A DNA stretch of 58,326 bases, taken from the NCBI GenBank assembly GCA_002104895.1, contig MCFG01000416.1, positions 1 to 58,326 on the forward strand. Reading direction: 5' to 3'. Below, piece after piece: positions 21,301 through 48,123 of the stretch. The translations under genes and the position numbers were made by a program. The notes beneath the pieces were generated by a model. It saw only the letters and a list, made by a program, of their open reading frames with translations. It made no database searches and was not told the DNA's origin. Origin of the DNA: Anaeromyces robustus (lineage: Eukaryota > Neocallimastigomycota > Neocallimastigomycetes > Neocallimastigales > Neocallimastigaceae). Numbering within the stretch: position 1 is the stretch's first letter; each line of letters opens with the position of its first letter.

Positions 21301-23391
21301 AAGTATTAAAATAAATATTTACAGTGTATTTTATATCTGGGAAGAACTTGAAATTTAAAAATAAAAAGAGACATTAGTAATAATTAGAATATTTTTTATA
21401 TAATTTCACTTAATATTTAATTGTAAAAAAAATTATTACCAGATTATCTAAAACATCTATTATCATTCCATTAATACCATATTGGGTTAGATCACTAAAT
21501 TTTTCATCATGTCTAATAATTGGTTGTTCAATAATACTTTTTGGATATTCTTTTTTTTTCCAAATATTTATATCTTCTTCGCTTAGCCACTGATCAATCT
21601 ATTATATTAATAACATATAATAAAATATTAATATTATATTATTATTAACTCATTATTCCTTATTTATTTATTCAAAATATAATAATCTATAGTAATACAT
21701 AATGGTTTTCAAAAGGATTTTTTATAATAGATAATTTTTTAATATATTCAGGATCTCTAAATCCACATTTTTTTAAATTTATGCTATCATCATTCATAAT
21801 GAGCGGTATACCAAGTGACTGACATAACATAATGAAAAATTTTGTATCTATAAAAATATATATAAATATTATCCTAATATTAATATATTTACATTATTTC
21901 TTAATCAAATAACAAAATAGATATATATATTACCTGAACATTTAGTTCCATACATTTTCAATCCCGGCTTTCCCGTACATTTAGTAATAATCTCTGCATA
22001 CTCAAATGCTTTTTCCCATGTCCACTTATAATAATATTTACAAATTAATTATCAAAAATTATTAAATAATTATATTATACTATTATTAATTTTATATTTT
22101 GTTTTTATTTAAGTATCTACTATTATTAATTTTTAAAATTTATTTAAACATACAGTTTCATGATAATTTTTACCCCTATATATATATTTAAAAAAATTAG
22201 TATATATAATGTTTATATATTACATATTATATACAAAAATTTACCAGTATTCGCTTAATGGCTTTATTAAATATATGTAATGTTTAGATTTTTTAATTAA
22301 TGTTTATATAAATATAAAATAAAATTATATTACTATTATTATATATTTACCGGTGGATAATGAAGGTCGTACCCTTTGTTAATACAATAATCAAATGTAG
22401 TAATATTAAATCGAAAGATTCGAAAATCCACAGTTAAAGGAAATGCTACCCAATTATTATTATAATTATCTTTTACATTTATACTCGTCAATATATTATT
22501 TTATATTAATATTTAAAATTTATCATAAGGTCTATAATATATTTACAATCAAAATAGGAATATTTATTAATTTTATCTTCAATAGATTCTCCCGTTTTTC
22601 TATAATATTTCATAAAATATTTGTTTAAACCTAATAGTTCATTTTTATTATATCTATGAGGTAACTATAAAACTATTAGCTATATGTAGTTTATATAGTT
22701 TGAATATTATTATTATAAATTATAATCTAATAAATTAATACCTGAGTTGTTCCAAGAACAATTATGTCAGGACATGGTATTAAATTATTATTATCATCAC
22801 ATATTTCTTTATTGACATTGTCATCCCTATTTGTAAATGTATATATTTAATAATCAATTCATGTTTCTTAATATAATTAACTTATTATAAAAATTATACC
22901 ATCCGACAGATTCAATTTTTAAACAGAAATTTTTTTTATTTTTTCTTTGTTCTTCTGCCCAAATTGGAAAAGCGCTAATAAATACAGCTGAAGTATAAAA
23001 AAAAGATATACTTGATGTATTCCAAAATAATATTGTATTTTTTTCTTCTTCACTTTTATCAATGTCTTCATCTCTGCATATTATAGCGAATTTAACATTT
23101 TTTCTTTATATATTTATTATATTAATATATTGTTTTAAAGTAATGTAAAAAGAATATTATTTATTTCATTTTATTTTCATACAAAGTCTTTATTTCATAA
23201 TATTCATTAAAAAGATATGTTGAGTAATTATAATGTAGCTGATATCTTTTTATAGGATTATCATTTATATCATATATATCCATTAAATAATTAATTTTAA
23301 CACTATTATCACTTAACTGAGAGAGACATTTTTGAGTAATAGTAAGAAGAATACAATATATATATATTATATATTTTTCAGTTTTTTTCAT
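18332..23391 (-). CDS. Receptor C: SBP-domain class C GPCR-like protein, 23 exons
   Basis: Assembled product 970 aa, the shortest of the five. Exons: 23391-23183, 23103-22900, 22826-22742, 22664-22547, 22469-22351, 22261-22245, 22175-22154, 22024-21934, 21847-21699, 21598-21440, 21346-21323, 21193-21172, 21060-21046, 20976-20861, 20750-20725, 20605-20209, 20043-20027, 19925-19554, 19456-19303, 19199-18875, 18770-18751, 18659-18618, 18541-18332. Exon 15 was set to 26 nt (donor GTATAT, not the nearer GTATAA) because only that keeps the frame and matches the paralogs. SBP hallmarks: NNNWVAFPLTVDFRIFRFN, WTWEKAFEYAE, GISITKKSK. Membrane hallmarks: VKCIVKFW at TM3, ICSIG in loop 2, PSEYND before TM6, and FVGPKLLL ending TM7, which is the clearest class C F-x-P-K-x motif in the array. 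The tail is only about 28 aa. The exon 20 donor (GTTGAG) is weak. Confidence 0.88.
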
Positions 23392-30216
<6,825 letters not shown>

Positions 30217-31028
30217 TTTTTAATATAGTATGTTCTATATGTTAGTTTTTATTTATTTATTTATTTTCATTAATTTTTATATCATTAATGCAATTATTAG
30301 TTTTTTATTTTGTTTTAAAATATATTAATGTTTAAGTAATTATAAAATATATATATATATTAATATCATAAAATATAAAATTTTAATATAAAAGAACAAT
30401 TATTACTTTACTTTTCATTATATTTAAATATTTTTAATAATATTTAACCATCATAATATTATATAATATATAAAACTTAGTATTGCATAACTTTATATAC
30501 TAACTATATTAAAATTTAATTTAAAAAAGTTTATTATATAATTCTTTTAAAACGTTAAATTTTTATACTTTTTATCAGAATATAATAATAGCCAATAGAA
30601 TATATAATATATATAAATATATATTTGAATTTTATATATGATTTATTAAATATTATTCCTATTTTATATTAAATGTATATTTCTTTAATATTACTGAAAA
30701 AAATTTTTTCCATCATAATATATTTTATACATTAATAATGAATATGAAAAATAAAATGTATATAAAAAACATATTATTTTATATATATAATTATATTATA
30801 TATTTATTTATTTATTTTCTAATAATTCTAATTATAAATTTTACATATAAATGATTAAATAAAAATGAAATCAAAAACAAAAATAATTAGTAAAAAAAAA
30901 ATATAATAATATATAATAATTATAATAATAATTAATAATTATAAGTTTTAATTAAATAGTAATAATTTATATTATAAATTAATTTAACCTAATTTACTGT
31001 AATATGAAATAAATAAATAAAAATTTGG
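30217..31028. other. Intergenic between receptors D and E
   Basis: 812 bp of A+T-rich sequence with no recognised gene or repeat array. It contains the 5' flank of receptor D and the 3' flank of receptor E. Confidence 0.55.
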
Positions 31029-37675
<6,647 letters not shown>

Positions 37676-38089
37676 TTCTTCAAAAATAAATAAATAAATT
37701 AAAATTTTATATTTTATTATAAAAAGTCAATCATTTATAAATATTTTTCTTTAATTCTTAATTATTTATATTATATAAGCATCATATATATATTAATAGA
37801 CAATTTTTTTCTTATTTTGTTTTTTCCTCTTTTTTTTCCTTATTTAATATAATATAAAACTATTTATAATAAACAAATATTAAAAAACTATTACATATTT
37901 TATATTTAGTAAAAATATATATTATTATAGTTATTTATTAATTATTTACCATTAATTTTAAAAATTTTATATAAAGTATAATGAATATAATAAGAATTAT
38001 ATTAAAAATTTTAAAAAGCTAAAATGATCACTCATAATATAATAATAAATATTTTTAATTTTCATTATATTTAAACTATTAATATATAC

Positions 38090-38370
<281 letters not shown>

Positions 38371-38916
38371 CATTTTTGTTTTTATTATTATTCATTATTC
38401 AGTATTTATAACATAATTATCCAGTACAAAATATTCTATAACTGTTTATATACATAATAAAATAAAATTGATTAATAATTTTAATATGTTACAGTTGTAT
38501 TAATTTCTATTAATTGTTAGTATATGTTTATGTTTAAAAAAACACTGTACATATTATATTATTATATAACATTTTTTTGCATGATTTAATCTTTAATCTT
38601 TGGTAATAAATTGGATATTTAATAAGAAGATATTTCTTTAATATATTTACACTAATATAATATAAATTTCTTAATATTTAAATTTATAGGGTATAAATCT
38701 AAATATATGTTAGAATATAAGGAATTTAATTGCCAAATAGATTAATTTAAATCTCATATTAATAAAATAAATTAAATTTAATTAATGTCTATTTTATTTA
38801 TAATTCATTATATTTGACACAAGCCACAATTAGTATAGAATGTACTTTGGTAAAATTTATATTATATCCAATAAAATTTTTGGAATTAAACCCAATCCAT
38901 ACCTTAAATTTTTAAT

Positions 38917-38969
38917 TATTTATTATTCATGATTAGAGTCTCAATGACTCTAATCATGAATAATAAATA
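38917..38969. repeat. Perfect 24-bp inverted repeat (hairpin)
   Basis: Left arm 38917-38940, 5-base loop TCAAT, right arm 38946-38969. The arms are perfectly complementary over 24 bp and contain non-trivial sequence (core CATGATTAGAGTC), so this is not a simple A+T coincidence. It lies about 80 bases upstream of a decayed ORF and may belong to a dead mobile element. Confidence 0.9.
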
Positions 38970-39046
38970 GTTCCTATACTACTTATATGATTAACCGATT
39001 AATTAAGATATAAAGCAATTTAAATAAAAGAATTTAATATGCAATA

Positions 39047-39478
39047 ATTATTAATGCCCATTGTTCTATATATTCTAACCAACAAAGACTCAAAAATGCC
39101 AAAAAGTACTTTGGATCATATCATCGATTCCTTAAAGCCAATGGATAAAAAAAATGATATGATTAAAAAAAGGAAGCTCTACTTAATAATATTCAACCTT
39201 ATCACTTATATAATCTAGAAATATTCACAGATAGTCACATACATAAATATCAAAAGAGTTTCATATATAAGATATGTAATAAAAATATTACTAAATCCAA
39301 CCGCAAGTTTAATATATAGGTTACCTCTTATCCAACAAAAGTATATAATTTGAATATTAAACCGTCCAAAACACGAACATAATTAATAGAATTTGTTTTA
39401 TTAAAAAGAAATAATTGCTTAATATATCAATATTATGAAACATGTAATATAACTAACGAGTTATATAATTCGATATAG
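39047..39478 (+). pseudogene. Decayed ORF with in-frame stops, product unknown
   Basis: One frame reads for 144 codons with amino-acid-like composition (for example NAHCSIYSNQQRLKNAKKYF and LNNIQPYHLYNLEIFTD) yet is broken by five internal stops of all three kinds. The end of the frame is also a stop. The frame is not shifted and base composition is richer in G+C than around it, so this once coded for protein. I do not recognise the family; a transposable-element protein is a guess based on setting. Confidence 0.5.
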
Positions 39479-39546
39479 TTTTTTTTTAAAAAAATATCAT
39501 ATTAAAAAAAAGCATTCACTAGTTATTATTAAACTGAAAAACCTAT

Positions 39547-39620
39547 TAATAATATATTTATTTATTTATTTATTTATTTATATTTATCTATTTATTTATT
39601 TATTTATATTTATTTATTTA
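39547..39620. repeat. Degenerate (TTTA)n
   Basis: TTTA units with TATTTATC and TTTATATTTA interruptions, just downstream of the decayed ORF. Confidence 0.85.
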
Positions 39621-39909
39621 TGTTTTATTAGGCTACTTCACTAATCTTTCACATTTAAATATGGAATAATATATCATAAATAATTTAGTTTTCATATTTT
39701 TTAAATTTATGTAATGATATATAATTATTATCATTCATCAGCCATTAATATTAACAGTAAATATTAATATAATAAATAATAATATTATAACAGTAAACTT
39801 TAAGCCATAAATAAGGTTTAAAATACAGCCAAGAAATACGTATTTCTGATTTAATATTAATGTATTAAAATATATATTTATAAATTCTATTTGATCAGTT
39901 AAATATTAT

Positions 39910-39925
39910 TTATTATTTATTATTT

Positions 39926-40009
<84 letters not shown>

Positions 40010-40080
40010 TTTTATTTTATTTATTTTATTTATTTATTTATTTTATTTTATTTTATTTTATTTTATTTTATTTATTTATT
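39910..40080. repeat. Compound (TTATTTA)/(TTTA)/(TTTTA) array
   Basis: The array passes from 7-bp TTATTTA units through pure TTTA into TTTTA pentamers. Confidence 0.92.
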
Positions 40081-40249
40081 AATACATTAATACCATATTC
40101 GATTTAATAAAAGAATATATTATATTTATATTATTAATATATTATATATAATTAATTAAATATAATCAATATTTTAAAGACAAAAGATTAATATAAAATA
40201 TACTAAAAATAGAAATATTGTTATTTAATAATTAATTATTATTCATTTA

Positions 40250-40550
<301 letters not shown>

Positions 40551-41658
40551 AAATTTCAATTTTATATATATTTTTAAATTTTTTAATACAAAATAATAAT
40601 TTTCTTATTGCATTGCCATTTTACCCAAATTTTATTGGCTGATACGTTTAATTATTTCAAAAATGTAAGATACATTATTTAATTAAAAATTCACTTTTAT
40701 TGATTTTTAATACATTATTACGTTTAATAATTACATATAATAATAATTCTAAATATAACCCTTTAAAATCTAATATCCAATATCATAAATACTGTCAAAT
40801 AAAATAATGGTTAAATTTTTTTTATAATTAAAATAAAAAAATATATAAAAAGAAAATTTTTCCTTACATATATTTATAATTACTTTAACAATTTTTTTAT
40901 AGAAGAAAAAAAAAGGTTTGTAAACAAAATAATTGATTAGTGTTGTTTATTTGAATTTAATGAATAAAAAGGATTATAATAAAATGTAAAATAATATATA
41001 AAGAATTAAAATAAAATAAAATAAATAAAATTGAAGCAGAACAATAAACAATATTCAAAAAGATGTAAATAAAAAAAAATTATCAATTATATCTGTTATT
41101 TATTTATTATTTAATTATTTAATTATTAATTAATTAATTAATTAATTAATTAATTAATTAATTAATTAATTTATTAATTTATTAATAGTAAATAAATATA
41201 ATAAAGAATGAATAACATATAATATGTAAATAAATAACTTGAATAATGATATTTTTTTGAAGTAGATTTTACTTTCAATTTTCAATCTTTATTATTTAAA
41301 AATTTTCAAAAAAATGAATCTAAAATCCATATGCTTGTATTATTTACATTATTTATCTTTATTATTTATACTAATAATTTAATATTTTACTTTAATATAT
41401 ATAATATTATTTGTTTATATATATATGTATATATATTATATATTATTAATATTTATTTCTTTTTTTTCTTTCAATATTTATTGATTATATTTTTATTTAC
41501 TTTATTTCTATTCATATTACTATTTATATATATCTGTACTTAATATCTTTTTTTAATTCATAACTATATTAAATTGTTCTTATTTGTATTTATATATACT
41601 TATATATTCATAAAAATTAATTCGGATATATTAATTATTTCTCGGATAAACAAATAAA

Positions 41659-41694
41659 ATGAACAGTAAAAACAAAAATGCCAGGTTACATTAA
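41659..41694 (+). promoter_or_regulatory. Short upstream ORF overlapping the hydrolase start
   Basis: An ATG 19 bases before the hydrolase ATG opens an 11-codon frame (MNSKNKNARLH) that ends at TAA 41692-41694. The ORF overlaps the main start codon in another frame. If the transcript begins upstream, this could lower translation of the hydrolase; if transcription starts within the interval, it is irrelevant. Confidence 0.4.
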
Positions 41695-42625
41695 GCCATT
41701 AAGTGACAAAGTTACTAGAGAAGAAGGAGTCAAATTCCCAAACCGTTACGGAAATAATTTAGTTGCTGATGTTTACTATGCCAAGACCTTAGATAAGAAA
41801 GCTAAGCATCCAGCTCTTATTGTTGGTGGACCATTCGGTGGTGTTAAGGAACAAGTTTGTGTTTATGGTGATGAATTAGCTCAAAGAGGTTTTGTTGTAT
41901 TAATTTTTGACCAATTAGGTATGGGTGACTCTGAAGGTGTTCGTCAAGTTGCTAGTCCAGAATTATATACTGAAACATTCTCTGCTGCTGTTGATTACTT
42001 AGGTACTAAAGTTCCATATGTTGACAGAGAAAAAATCGGTGCTATTGGTATTTGTGGTGGTGCTGCTTTTGCTCTCTCAGCTACATCAATGGATACTAGA
42101 ATCAAGGCTGTTGTTTCTGTTGCTATCATTGATATGTCTCAACTTGCTCGTCAAGTTCCAGACAAAGACCTTATTCAAAATATGAAGAAAAAGTTATCTT
42201 TACAAAGATGGGTTGATGCTGAAAAGGGAACTCCAGAATGTAAAGTTAATTACCCAGAAGATAAACCAACAGATGAAATTCCAGACGGTTTACAACCATT
42301 ATGGCAAGAATTCTTTGCTTTCTATGGTCTTGAACGTGGATGGCACAAGAACGCTACTCACAGTTTAACTACTGCCAGTAACTTAGTCTTTCTTAATGCT
42401 GAACTTATTCGTTACATTGATGAAATTTCTCCAAGACCAGTTCTTTTCATCACTGGTGACAAGGATCTTACTATGCCAATTACTAACGATATTTTCGAAA
42501 AGGCTGCTGAACCAAAAGAAAAAATTGTTGTTGAATGGGCTCAACACATTGATTTCTACGATAATACCAACAACATTATCCCATTCGATAAGATCAAGGA
42601 ATTCTTCACCAAGAACTTAAAGTAA
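41678..42625 (+). CDS. Alpha/beta hydrolase with Cys nucleophile (bacterial type)
   Basis: A 315-aa intronless protein and likely a cytosolic esterase-like or acyl-transfer enzyme of the alpha/beta hydrolase superfamily. The nucleophile elbow reads GICGGA with Cys126 in place of the usual Ser, as in dienelactone hydrolases and a group of bacterial hydrolases. Upstream lie IVGGPFGG (oxyanion side, about 48-55) and FDQLGMGDSEG (about 78-87). Near the C-terminus VLFITGDKD (about 255-263) supplies the acid candidates Asp261/Asp263, and WAQHIDFYD supplies His290. Length is normal for the family. It has no signal peptide or membrane segment. Its G+C content is well above that of the surrounding DNA and it lacks introns, which fits acquisition from gut bacteria. 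The substrate is not predictable. It is the first of three plus-strand genes. Confidence 0.92.
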   Translation: MPGYIKPLSDKVTREEGVKFPNRYGNNLVADVYYAKTLDKKAKHPALIVGGPFGGVKEQVCVYGDELAQRGFVVLIFDQLGMGDSEGVRQVASPELYTETFSAAVDYLGTKVPYVDREKIGAIGICGGAAFALSATSMDTRIKAVVSVAIIDMSQLARQVPDKDLIQNMKKKLSLQRWVDAEKGTPECKVNYPEDKPTDEIPDGLQPLWQEFFAFYGLERGWHKNATHSLTTASNLVFLNAELIRYIDEISPRPVLFITGDKDLTMPITNDIFEKAAEPKEKIVVEWAQHIDFYDNTNNIIPFDKIKEFFTKNLK

Positions 42626-43793
42626 ATTAATAGGTTTTAATACTTTTTTTTTCTTTTAAAAAAAAAGGAAAAAAATAAATATTTAATAAATTATAATTAA
42701 TTTTTAAAAAATGAAAAAATATGTATATATATATATATTTGAAAATTAATTATTAATTTAAAACTCGAACAAATTTTATTAGTGTTAATAAATTTAATAC
42801 TAATAATAATAATAATAATAGTAGACTATTTAATCATAAACGGTAATATCACCAAACAAGATCAAAAAAAAAAATAATAATAATAATAATAATATTAATA
42901 ATAATTTAAAATTAAAAAAAAATTAAAAAATTAAAAAATATCATAGTGTAACAAAACATAAAAACTACTATGTTGTAATAGAGGATTATAAAATTAAAAT
43001 AATAAATGTAAAAAAAGAAAAAAAAAAAAATCTTATGTAATATATTTTTAATAAAAAAAATAAGCACATAAATTTACAAATAAATTTTTTTTTAAAAATA
43101 TATATATAATAATACTTTATATTTTTATTATTTAATTTTTTGTTTTTTGTTTTTTGTTTTTTGTTTTTTGTTTTGATTTTTTCTATTGAATCGAAAATCT
43201 TTTTAATAGAAAAATTAAAAAAAAATTTTTTTTAAATAAGTTTGGTAAAAAGGAGAAATTCTTAATTATAAATTATATACATATTTGGTAATATATAAAA
43301 AAATAACTAAATAAAAATATTTTTATCAATAAAAGATATTTAATATAATAATTTAAAAAAACATTGATATTGATATATAATTATTAATTTAATATTATAT
43401 ATAATAATAATAAAAAAATTTTTTTTTATTTATTTAAGATTTATTATCAATTATAATTATTGTGGATTTGCCACTTTTAAATAATATAATAATAATAATA
43501 ATATAGAATTAATAAGAATTTATAAATGTAAAATAATTTTTTTTATTTTTTTTTTTTCTTTTTTATATATATATATATATATATATTTATTATTTATAAT
43601 AATTATCATTATTAATTAATAGAAAGAAAAAGTATCTTTAAATAATAAATAAACAAATAATAATAATATTTTTCGATTGTATTAAAAATATTCAATAAAA
43701 CTATTAAAAATATATAAAAATATATATAAAATAAATAAATAAATATAAATAAATATATAAATAAATAAATAAATAAATAAGTACTTAACAAAA
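42626..43793. other. Intergenic between hydrolase and CPBP gene
   Basis: A+T-rich spacer. It contains a small (TTTTTTG)5 run near 43136-43175 and an (AT)n run near 43566-43586. A 5' flank for the next gene is expected at its right end, ending in (AAAT)n before the start codon. No gene recognised. Confidence 0.55.
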
Positions 43794-44594
43794 ATGACAA
43801 ATAATGATGATAATGATTATAAATTAGCAACTGATAATGTTGCTCAACCAGACCAAGAAATTAAAAAAAGACCAATTAAAAAACAAATTGACAATGAAGA
43901 AATTAATGAAAAAAATGAAAATGTAGAAGGAGGAGAAGGAGAAGAAGAAGAAGAATCCGAATATGAATATGAATTTGTACCAACCACAGGATTTTATGTT
44001 GTAATAGGTACAATTCTTCTTGCTATAATAGGCTTTATCATTTTCATTAACCTTGATTATCCTATGAGTAAAAAAGTAAAGGGTATGTTTATAAGTTCTC
44101 TTATTGATTTTAAAAATCAATTTTTCATGAAAAAAGTTTACATTGCAGCCATTCTTGCCTTCATTTTTATCCAAGTAGCAACTGCTATTTCTTCAGAAAT
44201 TGTTGAACGTATAAACCCAGATGCAGTTAATTCAAATAATAGAGATTTAAATGACTTTTCAAATTCTTCAATGGTTGGAGCTTTTATTGTTGCAGCTCTT
44301 TGTTTCCCAATTGGCGAAGAATTATTCTTTAGAAAATTTCTCTTTGGTATAATTAATCATTTTTCAAAAATATTAGCATATTTAATTTCAAGTTTTGTCT
44401 TTGCTTTTTACCATTTCGAATTTGATTTTACAAAACTTAAAGAAGAATTTACTAGATTCCCACTTTATCTTTTATCAGGTTTTACCTTTGCCTACGTTTA
44501 TGACTACACTGGTTGTATTTTAGCTTCAATAATTGCACACTTTTTAAATAATACTAAAGCTGTAATATTAAGTTTCCTCGGTGAATTAAAATAA
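43794..44594 (+). CDS. CPBP-family (CAAX/Abi-type) intramembrane metalloprotease
   Basis: A 266-aa intronless protein. The N-terminal 62 residues are hydrophilic with an acidic stretch (EGGEGEEEEESEYEYE), then several membrane helices follow (about 64-86, 116-135, 158-173, 190-206, 224-245). All three hallmark motifs of the CPBP/Rce1 superfamily are visible: EELFFR (Glu175, Glu176, Arg180), FAFYH (His207) and HFLNN (His249, Asn252/253). The family cleaves substrates within membranes, or processes prenylated CAAX proteins in eukaryotic Rce1. Here the compact form resembles bacterial CPBP proteins more than Rce1. The acidic cytosolic leader is unusual for the bacterial type and probably a fungal addition. 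Its substrate is unknown. Confidence 0.9.
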   Translation: MTNNDDNDYKLATDNVAQPDQEIKKRPIKKQIDNEEINEKNENVEGGEGEEEEESEYEYEFVPTTGFYVVIGTILLAIIGFIIFINLDYPMSKKVKGMFISSLIDFKNQFFMKKVYIAAILAFIFIQVATAISSEIVERINPDAVNSNNRDLNDFSNSSMVGAFIVAALCFPIGEELFFRKFLFGIINHFSKILAYLISSFVFAFYHFEFDFTKLKEEFTRFPLYLLSGFTFAYVYDYTGCILASIIAHFLNNTKAVILSFLGELK

Positions 44595-45423
<829 letters not shown>

Positions 45424-46035
45424 ATGGAAAATAAACAAGAACCTAAAGTTGTTGAACTAAAGGAATTTTTAGATTATTTCAACAGTGGAAAAATTGTTGA
45501 AAGTGGTACTGATATGGCATTTTCTTGTCATTATTACAGTGACCAAGCTCGAAAAATCACCGCTCAAATAAATAATAAATATAATACTAATGAAGAAATA
45601 AAAGAACTTTTTTCTGAACTTATTGGTCAAAAAGTTGATGATTCTTTTGGACTTTTCCCACCATTTCAAACTGATTGTGGTAAAAATATTCATGTAGGAA
45701 AAAAGGTTTTTATAAATAGTGGTTGTAAATTCCAAGATCAAGGTGGCATTTATATTGATGATAATGTATTAATTGGTCATAATGTCGTTTTAGCAACTTT
45801 AAATCATGTTGAAGATCCAAAACATAGAGGTGATCTCATTCCAAAACCAATTCATATAAATAAAGGTGTATGGATTGGTTCTAATTCTACAATTCTTCAA
45901 GGTGTTACTCTCGGTGAAAATTCTATTGTTGCTGCTGGTGCTGTAGTGACTAAAGATGTTCCACCAAATTCAATTGTTGGTGGTGTTCCAGCAAAATTCA
46001 TAAGAAAAATTAAAACATCTGAATCTGAAAGTTAA
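45424..46035 (+). CDS. Maltose/galactoside O-acetyltransferase-like protein (left-handed beta helix)
   Basis: A 203-aa intronless protein that should transfer acetyl from acetyl-CoA to a sugar or related hydroxyl. Residues about 1-70 are a helical Maa-type leader. From about 72 a left-handed parallel beta-helix follows, built from hexapeptide repeats (NIHVGKKVFINSGCKF, IYIDDNVLIGHNV, VWIGSNSTILQGVTLG, NSIVAAGAVVTKDVP). The catalytic His is His128 in LNHVEDP, and the C-terminal VVGGxPAK-type block (IVGGVPAKFIRKI) is present. Length is normal for Maa/LacA/NodL enzymes. No secretion signal is seen. The family is mainly bacterial; with no intron and a fairly G+C-rich body, transfer from bacteria is plausible. 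The exact sugar is not predictable. Confidence 0.93.
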   Translation: MENKQEPKVVELKEFLDYFNSGKIVESGTDMAFSCHYYSDQARKITAQINNKYNTNEEIKELFSELIGQKVDDSFGLFPPFQTDCGKNIHVGKKVFINSGCKFQDQGGIYIDDNVLIGHNVVLATLNHVEDPKHRGDLIPKPIHINKGVWIGSNSTILQGVTLGENSIVAAGAVVTKDVPPNSIVGGVPAKFIRKIKTSESES

Positions 46036-48120
46036 ATTTAATTTAATATTATTATATATAGTAAATAAAAGATATAAATATAAAAAATTCAATAAAAAAG
46101 AAAAAATAAAATAATAAATTCTATATATTATAATATAATAAAAATTAATAAATCTCTATTATTAATTCAATAATTTATGTTACATTATATATAAATTTAT
46201 TAAAGGTATTTAATAATTCATATAAAAAATATTACTTTTAAGCAAATCATTTTCAAGAATGTTTTAATATATTTCTATTAATAAAGATAAATATATTGTA
46301 ATTGGCAATCATTAATAATATAATATTTAAATATTATTAATGATAATTATTATTATATGTATTAATAAATGTAAGAAAAAAGTTTAATTATATATTATAA
46401 ATATTTTTTATAGAATTATTTTTATATTTATTTCTTTAAATTATTACTTGCTATAATAAATAAAAAAAAAAAAAATCTATGAGGAATAAAATAATATTTT
46501 TATTAATAGATTCATTTTTAAAAAAAAAAAATTTAATGCATTTAAATTTATTATTTATAATTTATAATAATTTCAATTTTAAATTTAAAACTATTATAAA
46601 TTCTATTTTTTGAAAGGTTGAAAGGTTAAAGATATAATATCATTTAAAATTATTCGTTATTTAAAAGTTTTTTTTGTTTTTCTTTCAAATTATAGAAAGA
46701 AAATATTTTTATTATTATTACTATTATTAAAAGTTGTTTTTATTTTAATTTTCATAGAAAATTATAAAGTTAAAATATTCTAATATCAATAAACGTACTA
46801 AATCTAATAATTCCAGTAAATGTTGTTGAAAATAAATAAAAATAATGAAATAAGGAATTTTTATTTTCTTTAGTGAAAGAATAAATTATTCATTTTTAAA
46901 GCAACCAAATAAAAAAATATTAAAGTAACAGCTTTATTAATAAACTCAATAAAATAATATGTTAGTTTTTATTAGATTGAAAAATTATTTAGAAAGCAGT
47001 CAATATAAAAAAAAAAATATTCATATCATCCATATTATTTATAAATATATAAATATTAAAAAAATTATTATTAAAAAATATATAAATTCGATTATAAATT
47101 ATTTTCAGTTGTTATAAATAATATAATTAATATAATTATAAAATGAATATAGTATTTGGCGAATCAATAAATAAAATAACAATAAGTTAAATATAATATT
47201 TTTAATTTGCTATTTTCTATTTTTTATATATTTAAATTTCAAAAATATAATATTGTTGTTGATATATATATATGAATAGTAGAACCATCTTAAATATCCA
47301 AATATATTAATATTTCAACTATATATAAATGTCTCATCCAAAAATAAAAAATCTTCCATATATTAAAAACTTTTTTCTTATTCATTACTTTTTAAAAAAA
47401 TGTAAATGATATCATGATATCAATAAAAAAAAAAAAAAAAGATCTTCTTTATATTATATATTATCTACTATTTAAAAGAGTGTAATATTATATCCTTATT
47501 TAGTATATTAAAATTATTTACATCTATTAATATAATCTATCGATTTGATTATATTATATAAGTTACTACCAAAATTACTAATTTATTAATTAAATAATTA
47601 TTGTATAATATTCTATTCTGTAATTTTAATATATTTATAAATCTATTATTAATTTTTCCTTTAAATATTTATGATACATTGATATATTAAAAAAAAAATA
47701 TCTTATCAAAATATTAAATAAAATTTAATATTTTGATAGTGACCTTCGAGATATTTATCCATCTTTTTTTGTATGATAAATTATTTTAATTGTTATTACA
47801 ATTGGTTGAAATTTAGATATATTGTAGAAATCGTAAAGAGCTTACATATAAATATAAAATCAGAGTAAAACGTAACGAAAGTATTCATATTTATAGAGTT
47901 ATATTTATATATTTATATTTGTGTATTCGATTTTCTATTAATCATTTTAATTTATAATTTAATTGTTAATCCAAACCCTTTAATTATATATTCTAAATAT
48001 ATCTTAAATATTGTTATTATAATATAAATTCGAATTATTAACAAGATTATCAATGCCAAATACTAATTTCATTTGATCCCCAAATAATCAGTAATTATAT
48101 TTATAATTACTATATTATTA
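46036..48120. other. Gene-free A+T-rich stretch
   Basis: About 2.1 kb after the acetyltransferase with no convincing reading frame, RNA or repeat array. Small perfect palindromes such as GATATCATGATATC (near 47408) occur. Confidence 0.5.
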
Positions 48121-48123
48121 TTA

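Noticed and set aside
41331-41543. 70-aa hydrophobic plus-strand frame before the hydrolase
   Set aside because: A+T-driven Ile/Phe/Tyr composition with no domain, no paralog and no codon signal.
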